Shown here one piece after another: positions 15,974 to 24,569 of a stretch of 64,000 nucleotides of DNA. This DNA is from Dinghuibacter silviterrae (GTDB lineage: Bacteria > Bacteroidota > Bacteroidia > Chitinophagales > Chitinophagaceae): NCBI RefSeq assembly GCF_004366355.1, contig NZ_SODV01000002.1, positions 2,148,768-2,212,767 on the forward strand, in the 5' to 3' direction. Position 1 is the first letter of the stretch; every line of letters starts with the position of its first letter. The notes below the pieces were generated by a model. The model ran no database searches. It was not told the DNA's origin and saw nothing but the letters and a program-made list of their open reading frames with translations. Both the position numbers and the translations under genes were made by a program.

Positions 15974-18358
15974 ATGCTCAGGAATTATATCATCGTCGCA
16001 CTTCGCAGTCTTTGGAAGAATAAGGGTTTTTCTGCGATCAACATCGCCGGGCTTGCGCTGGGCATGGCCTGCAGTCTGCTCATCGTGCTTTGGGTAAAGG
16101 ATGAAAAGAGCGTGGATGCCTTCCACGCTCAAGGGGATCGTTTGTACCGGATCACCGGCCGGACCTATTTCGACGGGAAGACCGGCGGGCAATATGGCAT
16201 GCCCGGGTTACTGGCCCGGCAACTGAAGCGGGACATCCCGGAGGTCCAGATGGCCACCACGTACTTGGACATGGACGTGCATACATTCATGGTGGGGGAT
16301 AAGTTGATCAAGGAAAAAGGCGCGAGTGCCGATAGCGACTATTTCCGCATGTTCAGCTACCCGCTGTTGGCAGGCCGCGCTGAAGACGCCCTGAGCGGTC
16401 CCCTGAGCATCGCGATCTCCCGGCAAATGGCGGTGAATTTCTTTGGCAATCCCGCGTCCGCGCTTGGCCAGACCATCCGTTACGACAACAAGCACGACTT
16501 CAAGGTAACGGCCGTTTTCGACGACCTTCCTGCCAATGTCTCCGAGAAGTTCGATTTCGTGCTGAACTGGGACTTTTTGCTCAATGAATATCCCTTTCTC
16601 AAACCCTGGGACAACTTCAACCCGGAGGTCAATGTGCTTCTTTATCCCCACGCCCGGCCCGAAGCGGTGTCACCAAAAATCCTGCACTTCCTGGACAAGT
16701 TCATCCAGGCGGCGGACGGACCGAATCCCGGCTGGAAGGTGGAATTGAACCTCCAACCCTACAAGGAAGTCTACCTGTACAACCATTTCGGCTCCGACGG
16801 GCACCCGGACGGCGGCCGGATCGAATACGTGCACCTGTTTAGCCTGGTGGCCCTGTTCATCCTCCTGATCGCGTGTATCAACTTCATGAACCTGACCACC
16901 GCCCGCTCGATCAAAAGGGCGAAGGAGATCGGCGTCCGCAAAGTCCTGGGGGCCGCGCGCGGATTGCTGATCCGTCAGTTTATGGGTGAGGCGATCGTCC
17001 TGGCCTTTATATCCGCCCTGGTCGCCATGATCCTGGTGGAGCTGATTCTGCCCGCCTTTAACCAGTTGACCGGCAAACAGATCGCACTTCCGTTAGGACT
17101 ATGGACGACTTGGGTGCTCCTGTTGGGCTTAGTGATGGTATCGGGGATATTGTCGGGCAGTTATCCCGCCCTCGTCCTAAGCGCCTTTAACCCCGTCCGG
17201 GTGCTCAAGGGCGGGACCCTCCGGGCAGGACCCGGCGCGCTTTGGTTCCGCAAAGGACTGGTCGTGTTCCAGTTCGTGCTGTCGATCGTGCTCATTATTT
17301 CCACCATCCTCATATCCCGCCAGATCCGCTACGTGGAAGAGGCCAACCTGGGGTATGACCGGGAAAACCTGGTGTACATCCCCATTGAAGGAGACCTGCT
17401 GGGCAAAATAGACCTTTTCCGCACCGAGGCCACCCGTTTACCCGGGGTGTCGATGGTCAGCGTTTCCGGCGAGCCGCCCACCCAGGTCGACAATTGGACG
17501 ATTGGGGTGCAATGGCCGGGCAAAGACCCTAAAGCCAAGCCCGCCTTTAACGTGCTGGGCGTAGGCTATGATTTTACAAAGACGATGGGGATGCAGATGG
17601 CCCAGGGCCGGGATTATTCCAGGGACTTTCCCAGCGACTCCGTGGGCTATATCCTGAACAAGGCGGCCGTAGCCAAGATCGGGTATAAAGATCCCATCGG
17701 TCAACCCTTAACCTTTTGGGGCCATCCCGGAAGGATCGTAGGGATTATGGAGGACGTCCATTTCCATTCCTTACGCGACGTGGTCAACCCCATGGTCATC
17801 CACCTGGAGGAAAAAGACAACGAGGGCGTTTTTCTCGTCCGGACCCAGGCCGGCAAGACCCGGCAGGCGCTGTCCGGCCTGGAACAATTGTGTAAAACGC
17901 TCAACCCAAAATTCCCCTTCACGTACCAGTTCTCCAGCGAGGAATACACCAAACTCTATAAGAGCGAGGAACTCGTCGGCCGGCTGTCCGTCATTTTTGC
18001 AGCCCTGGCGATCGTGATTTCCTGTCTGGGCCTTCTCGGTCTGTCCATTTTCACCGCGGTGCAACGCACCAAGGAGATCGGCATCCGCAAAGTCCTGGGC
18101 GCGGGCATGCTCAACCTGTTCAACCTCCTGTCCCGCGAATTCCTTGTCCTGGTGGGGATCGCCTTTGCCATCGCGGGCCCGCTGGCCTGGTGGGCCATGA
18201 ACGAATGGCTCCGGCATTTCGCCTATCGCACGCCCGTCAGTTGGTGGATCTTTGCCGCCTCGGGGGCCATCGCCTTTGCCATTGCCCTGGCCACCGTCTG
18301 TTACCAGGCGATACGGACCGCCAAGGCCAGTCCAATTAAAAGCTTAAGAACTGAATGA
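15974..18358 (+). CDS. FtsX/MacB-like ABC permease 4 of 5
   Basis: A 794-residue paralogue with the complete double-domain layout; FtsX motifs LLIACINFMNLTTARSIKRAKEIGVRKVLGA and CLGLLGLSIFTAVQRTKEIGIRKVLGAG; tail ASPIKSLRTE. Its N-terminal helix matches permease 3 almost residue for residue, but the periplasmic domain does not. It is separated by 1 nt from both neighbours. Confidence 0.93.
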   Translation: MLRNYIIVALRSLWKNKGFSAINIAGLALGMACSLLIVLWVKDEKSVDAFHAQGDRLYRITGRTYFDGKTGGQYGMPGLLARQLKRDIPEVQMATTYLDMDVHTFMVGDKLIKEKGASADSDYFRMFSYPLLAGRAEDALSGPLSIAISRQMAVNFFGNPASALGQTIRYDNKHDFKVTAVFDDLPANVSEKFDFVLNWDFLLNEYPFLKPWDNFNPEVNVLLYPHARPEAVSPKILHFLDKFIQAADGPNPGWKVELNLQPYKEVYLYNHFGSDGHPDGGRIEYVHLFSLVALFILLIACINFMNLTTARSIKRAKEIGVRKVLGAARGLLIRQFMGEAIVLAFISALVAMILVELILPAFNQLTGKQIALPLGLWTTWVLLLGLVMVSGILSGSYPALVLSAFNPVRVLKGGTLRAGPGALWFRKGLVVFQFVLSIVLIISTILISRQIRYVEEANLGYDRENLVYIPIEGDLLGKIDLFRTEATRLPGVSMVSVSGEPPTQVDNWTIGVQWPGKDPKAKPAFNVLGVGYDFTKTMGMQMAQGRDYSRDFPSDSVGYILNKAAVAKIGYKDPIGQPLTFWGHPGRIVGIMEDVHFHSLRDVVNPMVIHLEEKDNEGVFLVRTQAGKTRQALSGLEQLCKTLNPKFPFTYQFSSEEYTKLYKSEELVGRLSVIFAALAIVISCLGLLGLSIFTAVQRTKEIGIRKVLGAGMLNLFNLLSREFLVLVGIAFAIAGPLAWWAMNEWLRHFAYRTPVSWWIFAASGAIAFAIALATVCYQAIRTAKASPIKSLRTE

Positions 18359-18359
18359 T

Positions 18360-20786
18360 ATGATCAAGAACTATCTGAAAATGGCCATCAGGAACCTCAG
18401 GAGACATTCCCTGACGTCCTTTATCAACCTGTCAGGGTTGACCATCGGGTTGACCTGCTGCCTGCTGATCCTGGTGTATATCCTCCACGAGCTGAGCTAC
18501 GATCGCTATAACCGGAACGCCGACCGCATTTACAGGGTGACGCGTATCTTCTACGGCGCCCACCACAGCGAGTCCCTGCACCTCGGGACGGTGGCCCCGC
18601 CTTTCGGACCGTTGCTGCAAAATGATTTTCCCGACATACAGGCGGAAACACAGGTGTTCCCGTTCGGGGTATTGCCGATGCGGTTTGGGGAAAAGAAATT
18701 CAATGAACAGGCCGCCGTTTTTGCCGACGAAAATATGCCCAAGGTGTTCGATGTTACCTCCGTGTCGGGGGGTGACCCCGCCGCCGCGTTGAAAGAACCG
18801 TATACCGTCCTGCTGAGCGAAACCGAGGCGCGCAAATATTTCGGATCGGATAATCCGCTGAACAAGGTCATCCGCTACAACGACCAGGTCGACTTCAAGG
18901 TTGCGGGTGTGTACAGGGATTTTCCCAGCAATGCACACATCCATCCGTCGATGCTCCTGTCCTGGAGCTCGCTCCGCGATACGGTCCTGTACGGAGAGGA
19001 ACAGCTCCGGACCAACTTCGGGAACAATTCCGTGCTGACGTACGTCCTGTTGCCAAAGGGGTATCCCGTTGCCTCGCTGGTGGCGCAGTTCCCCGCTTTC
19101 ATCGACCGGCACATGAAGCCCAACAATGACGGCACCAAGGCGTCCACCGGCACCGAGCTCACGCTGCAAAAGCTGACCGATATCCACCTCCGTTCCCACC
19201 TCGACTTCGAGGCCGAGGAGAACGGCGACATCGTCAAGGTGTACATCTTTGGCGCCATTGCGCTTTTTATCCTGCTCATCGCGTGTATCAACTATATGAA
19301 CCTTGCCACGGCCCGGTCTGCACTTAGGGCCCGGGAAATCGGCATCCGCAAGACCGTGGGGGCGGGGAGGGGAGAGCTTATCCTCCAGTTCCTGGCCGAA
19401 TCCGTGCTGATCGCCTGGGTGGCCATGGTCCTGGCACTCGTCCTGGCCTATACGGCCTTGCCCTACATGGGTGACCTGTCGGGCCGGACCCTGGACATGC
19501 GTGTGTTATGGGGCGGGGTGACGGTTCCCTTGCTGGTGCTGCCCTTCCTGGTGGGCGTGCTTTCCGGTCTTTACCCGGCCCTGGTCCTTTCGGGTTTTAA
19601 ACCCGTCAAGGTCCTCAAGGGTTTTTTCAAGGCGGGCACCGGCGACCTTTCCCTGCGCAAGGCCCTGGTCGTGCTCCAGTTTGCCATTTCCATCGTCCTG
19701 ATCATCTGCACGTCGGTCGTCTTCCAGCAGATCCGGTATATGCTCCACAAACCCCTGGGGTATGACAAGGACTATACCGTCGTTTTCCAATATCAAAATG
19801 AACTGGACAACACCTACGACGCCTTCCGCAACCAGCTTTTGGAGGACAGCCGCATCAAAAACGTAACCCGTTCCTCCCGCATCCCCACCGGCCGCCTGCT
19901 GGACGAGATGGGGACCTACATCAGCGAAAACGGGAAGATGGAGCCCACCAACCTTAGCCTCAAATACGTCGCCGTGGACCAGGACTTCATCCCCACCTAC
20001 GGGATGGAGATGAAGGCGGGTAGGAACTTTTCCAGGGCTTACGCGACCGACTCCGCCGCCTTTGTCATCAACGAGGCCGCCGTGCCCGAACTCGGGTGGA
20101 AGTCGCCCGAAGACGCCCTGGGGCGCCAGATCCGGTACGGGGGCCAGGACGGCAAGATCATCGGCGTAATGAACGACATCTATTTCGAGTCCCTGCACCA
20201 GCAGATCAGCCCGCTCATCTTTATCTACCGGGGAACCAGGACGAACTTCTACGGTCAGGTAAGCGTCAAGATCAGCGGCGCCGATATCCCCGGCGCGCTG
20301 AACCATATCGAAGAGACCTATAAGCGCTTTATACCCGAAAAGGCCTTCGACCACATTTTCCTGGACCAGCGCTTCGACGTCATCTATAAGGCGGAGATCC
20401 GTCAAGGATCCATCTTTACCTTGTTCGCCGGGATCGCTATCTTTATCGCTTGCCTGGGGCTTTTGGGGCTGTCGGCCTTTACCATTTCCCAAAGGGTAAA
20501 GGAGATCGGCATCCGCAAAGTGCTGGGCGCCGGTACCGCGGGGATCGTGCGGCTCATATCGGTGGACTTCCTGAAACTCGTCCTGGTCGCCGCCCTGATC
20601 GCCTTTCCCGTGGCCTGGTACGCCATGCACCGCTGGCTGGAAGGATTTGCCTACCGGATACCGGTGCATTGGTGGATCTTCCTGGCCGCCGGCGTATCCG
20701 CCCTGTTGATCGCTTTTGTGACCATCAGCATCCAGACCATTAAGGCCGCGGCCGCCAACCCTGTCAAAAATCTACGTTCGGAATAA
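18360..20786 (+). CDS. FtsX/MacB-like ABC permease 5 of 5
   Basis: An 808-residue paralogue: start MIKNYLKMAIRNLRRHSLTS, FtsX motifs LLIACINYMNLATARSALRAREIGIRKTVGA and CLGLLGLSAFTISQRVKEIGIRKVLGAG, tail NPVKNLRSE. The N-terminal half resembles permease 1 (shared YILHELSYDRYNRNADRIYRV-like start of the PCD) more than 3 and 4. It follows permease 4 by 1 nt, and its stop codon abuts the TolC-like start. Confidence 0.93.
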   Translation: MIKNYLKMAIRNLRRHSLTSFINLSGLTIGLTCCLLILVYILHELSYDRYNRNADRIYRVTRIFYGAHHSESLHLGTVAPPFGPLLQNDFPDIQAETQVFPFGVLPMRFGEKKFNEQAAVFADENMPKVFDVTSVSGGDPAAALKEPYTVLLSETEARKYFGSDNPLNKVIRYNDQVDFKVAGVYRDFPSNAHIHPSMLLSWSSLRDTVLYGEEQLRTNFGNNSVLTYVLLPKGYPVASLVAQFPAFIDRHMKPNNDGTKASTGTELTLQKLTDIHLRSHLDFEAEENGDIVKVYIFGAIALFILLIACINYMNLATARSALRAREIGIRKTVGAGRGELILQFLAESVLIAWVAMVLALVLAYTALPYMGDLSGRTLDMRVLWGGVTVPLLVLPFLVGVLSGLYPALVLSGFKPVKVLKGFFKAGTGDLSLRKALVVLQFAISIVLIICTSVVFQQIRYMLHKPLGYDKDYTVVFQYQNELDNTYDAFRNQLLEDSRIKNVTRSSRIPTGRLLDEMGTYISENGKMEPTNLSLKYVAVDQDFIPTYGMEMKAGRNFSRAYATDSAAFVINEAAVPELGWKSPEDALGRQIRYGGQDGKIIGVMNDIYFESLHQQISPLIFIYRGTRTNFYGQVSVKISGADIPGALNHIEETYKRFIPEKAFDHIFLDQRFDVIYKAEIRQGSIFTLFAGIAIFIACLGLLGLSAFTISQRVKEIGIRKVLGAGTAGIVRLISVDFLKLVLVAALIAFPVAWYAMHRWLEGFAYRIPVHWWIFLAAGVSALLIAFVTISIQTIKAAAANPVKNLRSE

Positions 20787-22256
20787 ATGAATACTATGCA
20801 TCAATCCATGAATTTTGTAAAAGGAGCGCTTGCGGCAATGGCCGTCTGTGGAATCATTGCCACGGGACATGCTCAGGATACGACGATGAGGGTGCCGGAT
20901 GAGCAGCTTAACCTGCGCCAGTGTGTGGACATCGCGATAAAGAACAACCTCACGCTTCGAACCAGCCAGTTGACGCTGGAAACCGACCGGGCCCTTTACC
21001 AGCAGGCCATAGGCAACATGCTGCCCAACGTCGGGCTCACGGTCAACCACCAGGAATACACCGGTAAGAGCATCAACCCGTATACTTATTCCTACGTTTC
21101 CCAAAGCCAGCTGACGGCCAGCTATTCCCTGTCCGCGTATGTCACGCTTTGGGCGGGCTCCAGCCTCCAGCACTTCCTCAAACAGAACCGGGAAGCCTAC
21201 CAGGCGGGCGGGTTTGACGTACAACAGGCCAAGGACAACCTGACCATCACGATCATCCTTGACTACCTCAGCGTGTTGAGCGCCCAGGAGCAATTAAAGG
21301 CGGCCATGGTCCAGGACTCGGCCACGCGCGAACAGGTCCGGGTCTACGCCGCCAGAAACCAACAGGGATCGATCAACCCCGGCGACTACTTCACCCTGAA
21401 GGGGCAGCTCAGCCAGAACGACGTAACCGTTGCCACCGCCGTCAACACCCTGGAAACGGCAAAAGTGGCCTTGTCCAAAGACATGAACGTCCAGTATTCC
21501 TCGTCCATCAGCCTCGTGCCCGTGGGCGATACCGCCGCGTCTTCCCCCTATGGGGCCAGCATAGAGGATATGTATGCGTATTCCATCGTCCACCTGCCGT
21601 TGATCGAGTCCGTCGATCTGAAGGAACAAAGCGCACGGAACGGTTTGAAGGGCGCCAAAGGCACGCTCCTGCCTGTCCTATACCTCACCGGGGGTATGAA
21701 TACCAACTATTCCAACCTTGCCCAGGGAGAGACTTATGTCAATACGACCCAGGAGAATACGCAGCAATATGTCACGGTTGGCGGCAGTACTTATGACGTA
21801 TATGTTTCCCAGAAAAATTACCAACCCAATACCCTCCGCTACGGATACCAGTTGTCCAACAACATCAACTACAGTCTGGGCCTCCAGCTCAGCGTCCCCA
21901 TCCTCAATGGGTTTAGTGCAAGGACCCGTGTCCGGAACGCCAGAATCACCGAAGAATCAACACGGTTTAATCAATCCACCGCGCGTCTCCAACTGCGCCA
22001 GGCGATTGCTACGGACTATATCAACATGACGTCCGCGTACAAAAGCTATATGGCGCTCCAGCAGGCAGTGTCCGACTATGGGGCCGCCTACAGCGCGGCG
22101 CTGGCGCGGCTCGACGCCGGGGTCATCACCAGCTATGAATTCGTGGGTGCCAAAAACAGCCTGGACGGCGCGACGCTCAACCTGATCGGCGCCAAGTACA
22201 ATTACATCCTGCAGTCGAAGATCCTGGACTACTATATGGGGAGGCTTACGCTGTAG
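20787..22256 (+). CDS. TolC-family outer membrane channel protein
   Basis: A 489-residue protein. The first in-frame ATG (20787) directly follows the permease 5 stop; in-frame ATGs at 20796 and 20808 are alternatives. A signal peptide ends at GIIATGHA|Q. The mature part has the repeated TolC/OEP pattern: NLRQCVDIAIKNNLTLR near the start, long helices, and a second OEP half ending in ARLDAGVITSYEFVGAKNSLDGATLNLIGAKYNYIL. It forms the outer-membrane duct for the membrane fusion protein and permeases upstream and closes the operon. Its last 11 bases overlap the convergent terpene cyclase gene. Confidence 0.92.
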   Translation: MNTMHQSMNFVKGALAAMAVCGIIATGHAQDTTMRVPDEQLNLRQCVDIAIKNNLTLRTSQLTLETDRALYQQAIGNMLPNVGLTVNHQEYTGKSINPYTYSYVSQSQLTASYSLSAYVTLWAGSSLQHFLKQNREAYQAGGFDVQQAKDNLTITIILDYLSVLSAQEQLKAAMVQDSATREQVRVYAARNQQGSINPGDYFTLKGQLSQNDVTVATAVNTLETAKVALSKDMNVQYSSSISLVPVGDTAASSPYGASIEDMYAYSIVHLPLIESVDLKEQSARNGLKGAKGTLLPVLYLTGGMNTNYSNLAQGETYVNTTQENTQQYVTVGGSTYDVYVSQKNYQPNTLRYGYQLSNNINYSLGLQLSVPILNGFSARTRVRNARITEESTRFNQSTARLQLRQAIATDYINMTSAYKSYMALQQAVSDYGAAYSAALARLDAGVITSYEFVGAKNSLDGATLNLIGAKYNYILQSKILDYYMGRLTL

Positions 22257-23310
22257 ACCGGGCTTCACCGAACGTGAAACGGTAGCGGCGCGTATCGTGG
22301 ATGCTCCAGTCCATGTTCGCCGCTACGATGTGCTGAAGCGCGTGCACGTAGTGTACGAGGGCGGGTGTCGTCGCCAGGGGCCCGGTGTTCAGCCCGGCCG
22401 CCGCCCCAGCCGCCGCCCCGGCGAGGACCTCCTCCGCCAGCGCTGCGAAGCGTGCGACGTCATGGTCATGCAGCGCCGCCGCTTCCCGGATGGCATCCTC
22501 CAGGTCGTATTCCCGCTCGTGCGCCAGGACGAGGGCCAGGTTACACCGGTCCCCGTTGGCCCACTCTTTATCCAGGGAAAAAAGGTCGTTAGACCAGCAG
22601 ACGACATTACAGCACAAAAGCGTGAGGATCTCGATCCGGGGATCCTTCCGCTGGACCGGGTTCAGGTGGTGACCGCACAACACTTCCGCCAGCGCCGGTT
22701 CGAGGTGAACCGCCCCCAGGTAGGGCCGGTAGCGTGTATACGCCGCAAGGCTGGGCCAGGCCTCCATATCCAGCCATTGGGCTTCCAGCTTACAGGCATC
22801 CAGGTACCGGTACATACCGCGGACGAAGTGCTCCTGCCAGTCGGGGGTCGAGATCTGCCGAAGTCTCGCCCACAGGTCCTCCAGGGCGGTGGCTAGTGTT
22901 GAACCCATGGGGGCAGCTATGGGCCCGGCGGCGGCCGCAACTGTGGGCCCGGCCATGGCCGCGGTTGTGGCCGCCGCCGGGACGGGATAGCCCGCCAGCA
23001 CCAGGGACAGGTCGGTCGCAAGGCTGCGAACGTATTCGTATTTCTGACCCGTGGGAACTTCGTCGCAACTATCGTCCAACAGGAACAGCCAGACATTGAA
23101 AGCCGCCGCCAGCGACAACTGGGGCAGGTCGGCGTCCGGGAAACAACGGGCCGCAAACCACGTAAACCGGCTGGCCCGGTAACCTTCCGCCCACTGCGCG
23201 TCCGTCGCCAGGCCATGGTGCTGGACCCACTGGATCACCTGCGTGTCTGCCTCCCGTACAAAAGGGTTAATGGCCGAGCGAAAAGGGTTGCGCAAAACCG
23301 GTATTTCCAT
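22246..23310 (-). CDS. Class I terpene cyclase (bacterial sesquiterpene synthase type)
   Basis: A 354-residue protein with the metal-binding motifs of bacterial class I terpene synthases: DDSCD at 79-83, and the NSE triad as NDLFSLDKE (Asn241, Ser245, Glu249). An RRY near the C-terminus (341-343) matches the RY pair that contacts diphosphate. The fold should convert farnesyl or geranyl diphosphate to a cyclic terpene with Mg2+; the product cannot be read from sequence. Two Ala/Gly-rich stretches (111-137 and about 292-315) are insertions not expected in the alpha-helical core. No prenyl synthase or P450 lies beside it. It is convergent with, and overlaps, the TolC-like gene. Confidence 0.85.
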   Translation of the reverse strand: MEIPVLRNPFRSAINPFVREADTQVIQWVQHHGLATDAQWAEGYRASRFTWFAARCFPDADLPQLSLAAAFNVWLFLLDDSCDEVPTGQKYEYVRSLATDLSLVLAGYPVPAAATTAAMAGPTVAAAAGPIAAPMGSTLATALEDLWARLRQISTPDWQEHFVRGMYRYLDACKLEAQWLDMEAWPSLAAYTRYRPYLGAVHLEPALAEVLCGHHLNPVQRKDPRIEILTLLCCNVVCWSNDLFSLDKEWANGDRCNLALVLAHEREYDLEDAIREAAALHDHDVARFAALAEEVLAGAAAGAAAGLNTGPLATTPALVHYVHALQHIVAANMDWSIHDTRRYRFTFGEARSTA

Positions 23311-23315
23311 ACGGA

Positions 23316-23322
23316 CAAACTA
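23316..23322 (-). promoter_or_regulatory. Possible -7 box for the terpene cyclase gene
   Basis: On the minus strand TAGTTTG lies just ahead of the ATG at 23310. It resembles the Bacteroidota -7 consensus TAnnTTTG with one base missing, and no clear -33 TTTG is seen. The 5' leader would be only a few bases. Confidence 0.25.
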
Positions 23323-23375
23323 GGGTAAATCCCCCGGGACGGGCTTTTAATTCGGGAATTTTTCCCGTGCGGCCC

Positions 23376-23383
23376 TACCTTTG
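23376..23383 (+). promoter_or_regulatory. Bacteroidota -7 box before the 23388 gene
   Basis: TACCTTTG fits TAnnTTTG exactly and ends 4 nt before the ATG at 23388, giving an almost leaderless mRNA. A small perfect hairpin, CGGGAA-TTT-TTCCCG (23353-23367), lies just upstream and could be an operator. A -33 TTTG is not evident. Confidence 0.4.
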
Positions 23384-23387
23384 TGCC

Positions 23388-23897
23388 ATGCGGCCTCTCA
23401 TCCTTTGTTTACTCCTGGCCGGATGGGCTTGTCACTCAGGTCCCTCCACCCAGAAGCGGTACGACAGCACGACGATGACCCCTGGCGGAAAGGACTCTCT
23501 CAGCAATGGGGCGCCCCAGGACGTCGACTCCCTGGAAGCCCAGATCCATGCCCCCGATACCGTTTTTGAGGATGGCAGCAGGCCCACCTCCTGGGCCGCC
23601 GCCGGGTTCAACAACCCCGAACGGTTCAAGCGCTTTCTGATGCTTTTTAAAGACTGGGTGAAAAAGGACCAGGTCGACAGCATCACCGACCACGTCCGTT
23701 TCCCCCTCCGCGCCGCAGGGTCCCCCGCCTGGTTCAAAGAACGCTACACCCACCTGTTTACCCCCGCCTTGAAGACCGCCATCTTCCGCCAGCGCCTCGA
23801 CCGGGTTTTCCGGAATGGCCAGGGCGCCATGATCGGCAGGGGGGAGGTTTGGTTTCAGGAGATCAGGGGACGTTACTACGTCACCGCCATCAATTAA
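23388..23897 (+). CDS. Small exported protein, possibly a lipoprotein, unknown function
   Basis: ATG 23388 is preferred to the GTG at 23367 because it starts a hydrophobic signal directly (MRPLILCLLLAGWAC). The Cys at 15 could be lipidated, but Trp at -2 is unusual for a lipobox. The mature part of about 155 residues has a Ser/Thr/Asp-rich linker and then a compact domain (ERFKRFLMLFKDWVKKDQV ... VWFQEIRGRYYVTAIN). The final beta strand resembles the end of NTF2/lumazine-like domains of unknown function. I do not recognise the family. It stands alone upstream of the sigma-factor cassette. Confidence 0.65.
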   Translation: MRPLILCLLLAGWACHSGPSTQKRYDSTTMTPGGKDSLSNGAPQDVDSLEAQIHAPDTVFEDGSRPTSWAAAGFNNPERFKRFLMLFKDWVKKDQVDSITDHVRFPLRAAGSPAWFKERYTHLFTPALKTAIFRQRLDRVFRNGQGAMIGRGEVWFQEIRGRYYVTAIN

Positions 23898-23915
23898 AAA
23901 AAAATCGCCACCTTG

Positions 23916-23941
23916 TAGGGGTATTTATCCGCTGGGTTGTC
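23916..23941 (+). promoter_or_regulatory. Two-block ECF-type promoter, copy 1 (before the sigma gene)
   Basis: TAGGGGTA (23916-23923), 12 bases, then GTTGTC (23936-23941), followed by TTTTATC. The same two blocks with the same 12-base gap stand at 27273-27298 before the repeat-protein paralogue. A promoter of this form ahead of an ECF sigma gene suggests autoregulation. The start codon is 40 nt downstream. Confidence 0.5.
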
Positions 23942-23981
23942 TTTTATCAAAACCAAGGACTTGCCCGCACAAACCCACTAC

Positions 23982-24569
23982 ATGGAGGAACTGCCCCCGG
24001 GACCCACCCTGACGGAGGACGCGTTCGAACGCCTGTTCAAAAGCCACTTCTCGCGGCTGCACGCGTACGCGTGTACCCTCCTCAGGGAAAGCCACCAGGC
24101 CGAGGAAATGGTGCAGAACGTCTTTGTCAAGCTTTACGAAAAAGGCGACGGGATCCGCATCGACACTTCGGTGGAAGCCTATCTTTATCGTTCGGTATAC
24201 TACGAATGCCTCAACCACCGGAAACACCTCAAGGTCCGCCGCGTCTACCAGGCCCACGCCGCGCGGCAAGGCGAGCCCGTTACCGGCGTGCCCTTTGCCG
24301 GCGCTTCCGGTACCCGCGAGCTGGAAGCCCGCCTCCGCAAAGCCATGAACGACCTCCCTGAGCAATGCCGCACCATCTTCCAGCTCAGCCGTTTCGAATC
24401 CCTCAAATACCGCGAGATCGCCGGCGTGCTCGATATCTCCGTAAAAACAGTGGAAAATCAAATGGGCAAGGCCCTCCGCATCCTTCGGGAACGGCTCGCC
24501 GATTTTTTGCCCGCACTTTTATTCATTCTTTATAACACCATAGTTCATGTCGTCAGCACAGCATCGTGA
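23982..24569 (+). CDS. ECF RNA polymerase sigma factor (FecI-like)
   Basis: ATG 23982 gives 195 residues; an in-frame TTG at 23937 lies inside the promoter blocks. Region 2 is FERLFKSHFSRLHAYACTLLRESHQAEEMVQNVFVKLYE. Region 4 is LPEQCRTIFQLSRFESLKYREIAGVLDISVKTVENQMGKALRILRERL, with a normal helix-turn-helix. The C-terminus is extended by a hydrophobic tail (FLPALLFILYNTIVHVV) that could touch the membrane. The last 23 bases overlap the start of the FecR gene, so the two are coupled. Confidence 0.92.
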   Translation: MEELPPGPTLTEDAFERLFKSHFSRLHAYACTLLRESHQAEEMVQNVFVKLYEKGDGIRIDTSVEAYLYRSVYYECLNHRKHLKVRRVYQAHAARQGEPVTGVPFAGASGTRELEARLRKAMNDLPEQCRTIFQLSRFESLKYREIAGVLDISVKTVENQMGKALRILRERLADFLPALLFILYNTIVHVVSTAS

